Assembly (NCBI GenBank): GCA_032622095.1
Contig: CP136061.1
Span: 174,615,692 to 174,679,691, forward strand
Length of the DNA: 64,000 nt
Direction of reading: 5' to 3'
From: Siphonodentalium dalli
Taxonomy: Eukaryota; Mollusca; Scaphopoda; Gadilida; Siphonodentaliidae
The notes beneath the pieces were generated by a model. The model was not told the origin of the DNA, did not search any database, and saw nothing but the letters and a program-made list of their open reading frames with translations. The position numbers and the translations under genes were made by a program. Of the stretch, positions 60,543 through 64,000 are shown piece by piece; position 1 is the first letter of the stretch; each line of letters begins with the position of its first letter.

Positions 60543-63500
60543 GGGAGCTTGTCCAATTCCGACGGAGTTTCCGTCGGAATCGGAGTTTCCGATGGATATT
60601 TCCGATCTCCGCTACCGATGGCAATCGGAGTTTTTGTATCGGTATAAAACTCCGATTCCGTCGGAGATTTTTCGCTGTGTCGTCGGTAAAATCATCCGAT
60701 TCAATCGGAGTTTTATATCGTTCTTCAAGTGCGGTATGTTTTGGAAAACTCCGATCCCGTGAATTTTCGTAGGAGCTTTTAATAAATCGTCGTTTCGGTT
60801 CTTCGTGTATATTGTTTATATATATACCAGACACAACGGAGAAAGACATGTAACATGTTACGTCCATTCTCAGCGACTCGGCCATTTCCGCTTCGCTGAG
60901 GAAATAACTTCCCCATAAATAGAAACCATATTCGCGCAATGCTAAAATAGGCCTATAATTATCAGTCGACGTAAACATCTCCGTAATAATTATAATATCA
61001 GATGAATTTATATGATAATAATATACTGAGTTGAAATTTATGTCGACTGTATAATTATATGCGTGCAGGATTTGAACCGGTGGAATATGATATCTACTGG
61101 TAAGTATATTATTGGGTGCATACAAGATTTGAAATACACTGGGTTTACGGTATTCTCATAATCCGACGATGTTGCAAATATAGTTTATATCGCTAAGCGG
61201 TCATCTCAAAACTACTATCGGGATCCCGATAGGATACCGATAGTTATATATACAGTTATCGGGAAATTATCGGGAAATGACGCAACGTTTTTCGGGAAAT
61301 TATCGGAATATTTACATAGTCTATCGGGATTCGATCTATCGGAGTTTACTTTCATTTCGGAGTATCATATTCCGAAAACAACGCATGTTGTTTGGAAAGT
61401 TTCTGTATCGGGATTACTCCGGACTTTTATCGCGATTTTATGTTTTATAGGCCAGTCTTTATTATTGATTTAATAGTTTCCTAACATGAGAAATCGTTAG
61501 TATAAAGTTTTAAAGTATCAGGGGGCACGTGTCGTAGAACTATTATATGTTATACTGTGGTGATCAGTGGGTGCTACGTACAATATCGGTATTTTACCTG
61601 GACAATACACCCCACCCATCGGGAAATCTTCAAAATCAATAAATAAATTCACGGGGAGCATACCCAAATATGTATAGTAGGCCTTAATGCAAGTGGCTAC
61701 TTTCACTTTCTAAAAATAGAACAGATCCATCAATTGATTAAATTCTAAGATTTATTTCGGCGTTGCATGCAGCGGCTACTATCTTCAAAGCTTAATTGTG
61801 TTTGTAATATGTTTAAATACATCCGACTTTTAAATATGGAGGAAATAAAGAAATACATATATTATGGCAAATGTAAAAGATTTGTATTTAATCGCGAATC
61901 GCCGACGACACAATTAATGCATGCACAATCGAGTGCAGTCTTAACACGAGATGTCGTATATGTTCTATTTTTAGCCCGATTCCAGGAATTGGGGTCATCA
62001 ATATTTACGTTTCTGGGAACAACACACGTGGCATTGCAGAGTAATACGTCTCGAAGATTTCACACAGTGAACGGATTTATAAAACAATTTCAAACATGGG
62101 ACAATTTAACTCAAGCTTAAAAAAAATATCGGGCCTGTGTACACGTAGGCCTATATTCCGAATATACATAGCCTAGGCGAAATTTATATTGGAATATGTG
62201 CGATGTCCATGCAGCATTTGATGTGCTTTATAACGCAATCATGGCAATTGCATTTTTGTTTACCGGCACATGCATGGAAACAACAAATCTCGCCAGTAGA
62301 CAGCCGTAGAAAGAAAAATATATATCCACAGTGGGTTTAACTTTAGCCTAAGCAGGAAATTTTGCTGTTATGCCTACATTCTGCATGGTCATGCAGTTTC
62401 GGGGGGGGGGGGGGGGGGGGGGGGGGGGTAGATCGATTATGCACGCCATGAATATCTACACGATTCTCTACCCTTTAGTCAAGAGTAGGCTATAGAAATT
62501 TGAAACATGACATATGGGGGGGGGGGGGGGTGTCCTGCTGTACATGTAAAGTTTTAGCAACATTTAGCAGTAATATTCCATACTTTTTCATGAATCGTAA
62601 TATGGTAAATAAAGAGCGTGTGGAAATATGAATGGAAAATTCCATGCAAATCTGCAGTGCAAAGGTTATAAATACGCGAAGTAATCATAACATTTAACTG
62701 ACAATTAAATGTGTGCATGGGCTGCTTTTCATATTCTACATTAATTTCGTTTTCTGTAATTACTACTAATTATAATGCTGCATTGATTATTTCGATAAGT
62801 TGAACATAGCCTAATTATGTTGACAGTGTCGAATTTCACGATTGCATCATCAAGGTCAAGGTAACACGATGCGATTTATTTGTAGTAGGCCTGCTCCTAT
62901 ATTTCGTCATTTTTATCTTTCAAAAAGATGTCTTGCTAACTTTTATTTAGTTTACTTTCGATATTAACCATTTACCCAACAGTAATATTACCTCCAGCCA
63001 ACAGAACTTTCTGGTGACGTCAAAGTTTTTGGGGGAAAACATGTATTATTACTAAATGTTATGTGGCTCCTGATTTATGAAATTATGTTCATCTGTATGG
63101 ATGGGGACTGGGAGTAAAAAAAACAAATCCAGAGTTGTGAATCCCCCTCCCCAAGCATGATAGTATGGTGAATATTTAGTAGGTTTTATATTTATATTTT
63201 ATAACAATAAATGTAATAAACAAACGAAAGGTAAGTTTTGTTTTATCAACAGATCAATGTGACATTCAGTTTCAATTTCTCTGTCGGAAAACCATATCAC
63301 GAAATTGAGTGATTTATTAATGTTTTAAGCCATGGCTACGTGGTGAAATGAAACATAAAATAAATCATCAAGTGGCCTATCAACTCTTGGATAGTTACGT
63401 GTAAATTCAGTTACAATTGACTGCATTATTAGTCCAAACTAGTCAACATTGTGCCATCGATTACAACGCACGTGTTTTTTTGTTTACTTCAATTTACAAG

Positions 63501-63939
63501 GCACCGGTTTTTGACCTTGACATTGCAGTCAATACATTCGTACCGCACATATCTTGTGCAATTAATAAATTAAACAATTCTTTCGTGTCTACATTGTATC
63601 TTATGATCGAGAAAAGTGCTTTCTCTTAGTGAAATTTTGAGCAATCATATTCAATATAAAATGACAAGACAGTGCCGATAAGTAATTCGCGGTAAATGCA
63701 GCACTATTCGGAATTAATGCGCACTTTCAATTTAAAAATAGCCGCGTTTGTCTCGTGAACTCTTGTGTTCAAATAAAAGTAACTAATGTTAAACAATGTC
63801 ATTTCTTTGATTTTTCACATCATGATATGGCCAATTTACTTGAGTATTTGGCAGTGTTAATGCGCGGAGAATAATAATTTTATTAATCAAACGAGAGAAC
63901 AAAACGGCCGATCGATGCACATTTGTGCTATACAGTATT
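60543..63939 (+). mobile_element. E0/E3 composite Harbinger-like element, right copy
   Basis: TTA at 60540-60542, then GGGAGCTTGTCCAATTCC; matches 3400 down to 1 in inverted orientation. The match reaches base 1 of the left copy, so the true end beyond 63939 is unknown. The first ~250 bases hold the ATCGGAGTTT array. Confidence 0.7.
61197..63939 (+). mobile_element. E3 element nested in E0, right copy (partial)
   Basis: TAA at 61194-61196, then GCGGTCATCTCAAAAC (one base different from the other copies' GGGGTC). TATCGGG words to ~61350. Far end not in the window. Confidence 0.6.
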
Positions 63940-64000
63940 TTATTATTGTTGCGCTGACGCCGGCAAGGTCCGAGGTGTTTTCATCGTCATCAGCTGATCA

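Noticed and set aside
1-63939. One giant (~64-kb) DNA transposon with 3.4-kb terminal inverted repeats
   Set aside because: The transposon-type termini and 3-bp targets are on the inner sides (3400 and 60543), so the copies face outward. No transposase, polymerase or capsid genes lie between them.

Overview
This is nuclear DNA from a metazoan, most likely a marine invertebrate. It is AT-rich and holds split coding exons with GT-AG borders. Its repeats are a DIRS retrotransposon, GTCY-microsatellite elements of the pearl/DINE type, many TTAA- and TTA-target MITE-like elements and non-autonomous hAT elements. I cannot name the species; molluscs, hemichordates, echinoderms and cephalochordates all carry elements of these kinds. 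There are no bacterial operons, and nearly all the short open frames are repeats read by chance.

Layout. 1-3400 and 60543-63939 are two nearly identical copies, in opposite orientation, of a composite Harbinger-like element (E0 carrying E3); both run off or up to the window edge. 3404-4590 is a TTAA-flanked element. 5966-11183 is a structurally complete DIRS retrotransposon on the minus strand: gag, RT/RNase H/methyltransferase-like, tyrosine recombinase, inverted terminal repeats and internal complementary region. Its recombinase is broken by one stop codon at the box-I arginine position. 11347-18700 is a ~160-bp-unit array with a palindromic head, split by a 4.2-kb Harbinger-like element (E1, 13635-17866). 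14310-18841 is repeated directly, apparently base for base, as 18842-23373. 23233-24905 is a third, diverged copy of E3.

The middle third (26-38 kb) holds more array, a hAT element with perfect 8-bp duplications, one host exon, a 5.2-kb Harbinger-like element (E2, 30912-36130) stuffed with older insertions, and several small inverted or tandem repeats. 38460-41650 is mostly quiet, intron-like DNA. 43300-45600 may hold a small host gene with an NRF-1/CCAAT-type promoter. 46346-49455 and 53940-54650 are inverted copies of one repeat; the first is interrupted by a 2.4-kb Helentron-like element, so the second serves as its empty site. 49999-51232 is another hAT element. 56622-58690 is again the ~160-bp array. 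58869-59025 is a convincing host exon.

How the parts relate. The two best host exons (28718-28840 and 58869-59025) share strand and compatible phase. They may be consecutive exons of one unrecognised gene, in which case most of the window is a 30-kb intron filled with transposons. Two patterns stand out. First, a set of Harbinger-like elements keeps a common terminus (GGG-G-C-T-TCAAAA) and TTA/TAA target but carries different subterminal word arrays. Second, four repeat families share one plan: palindromic head, GTCY microsatellite and ~130-160-bp tandem core. In two of them the insertion point can be read and the 3' end is a hairpin followed by CTCTYG.
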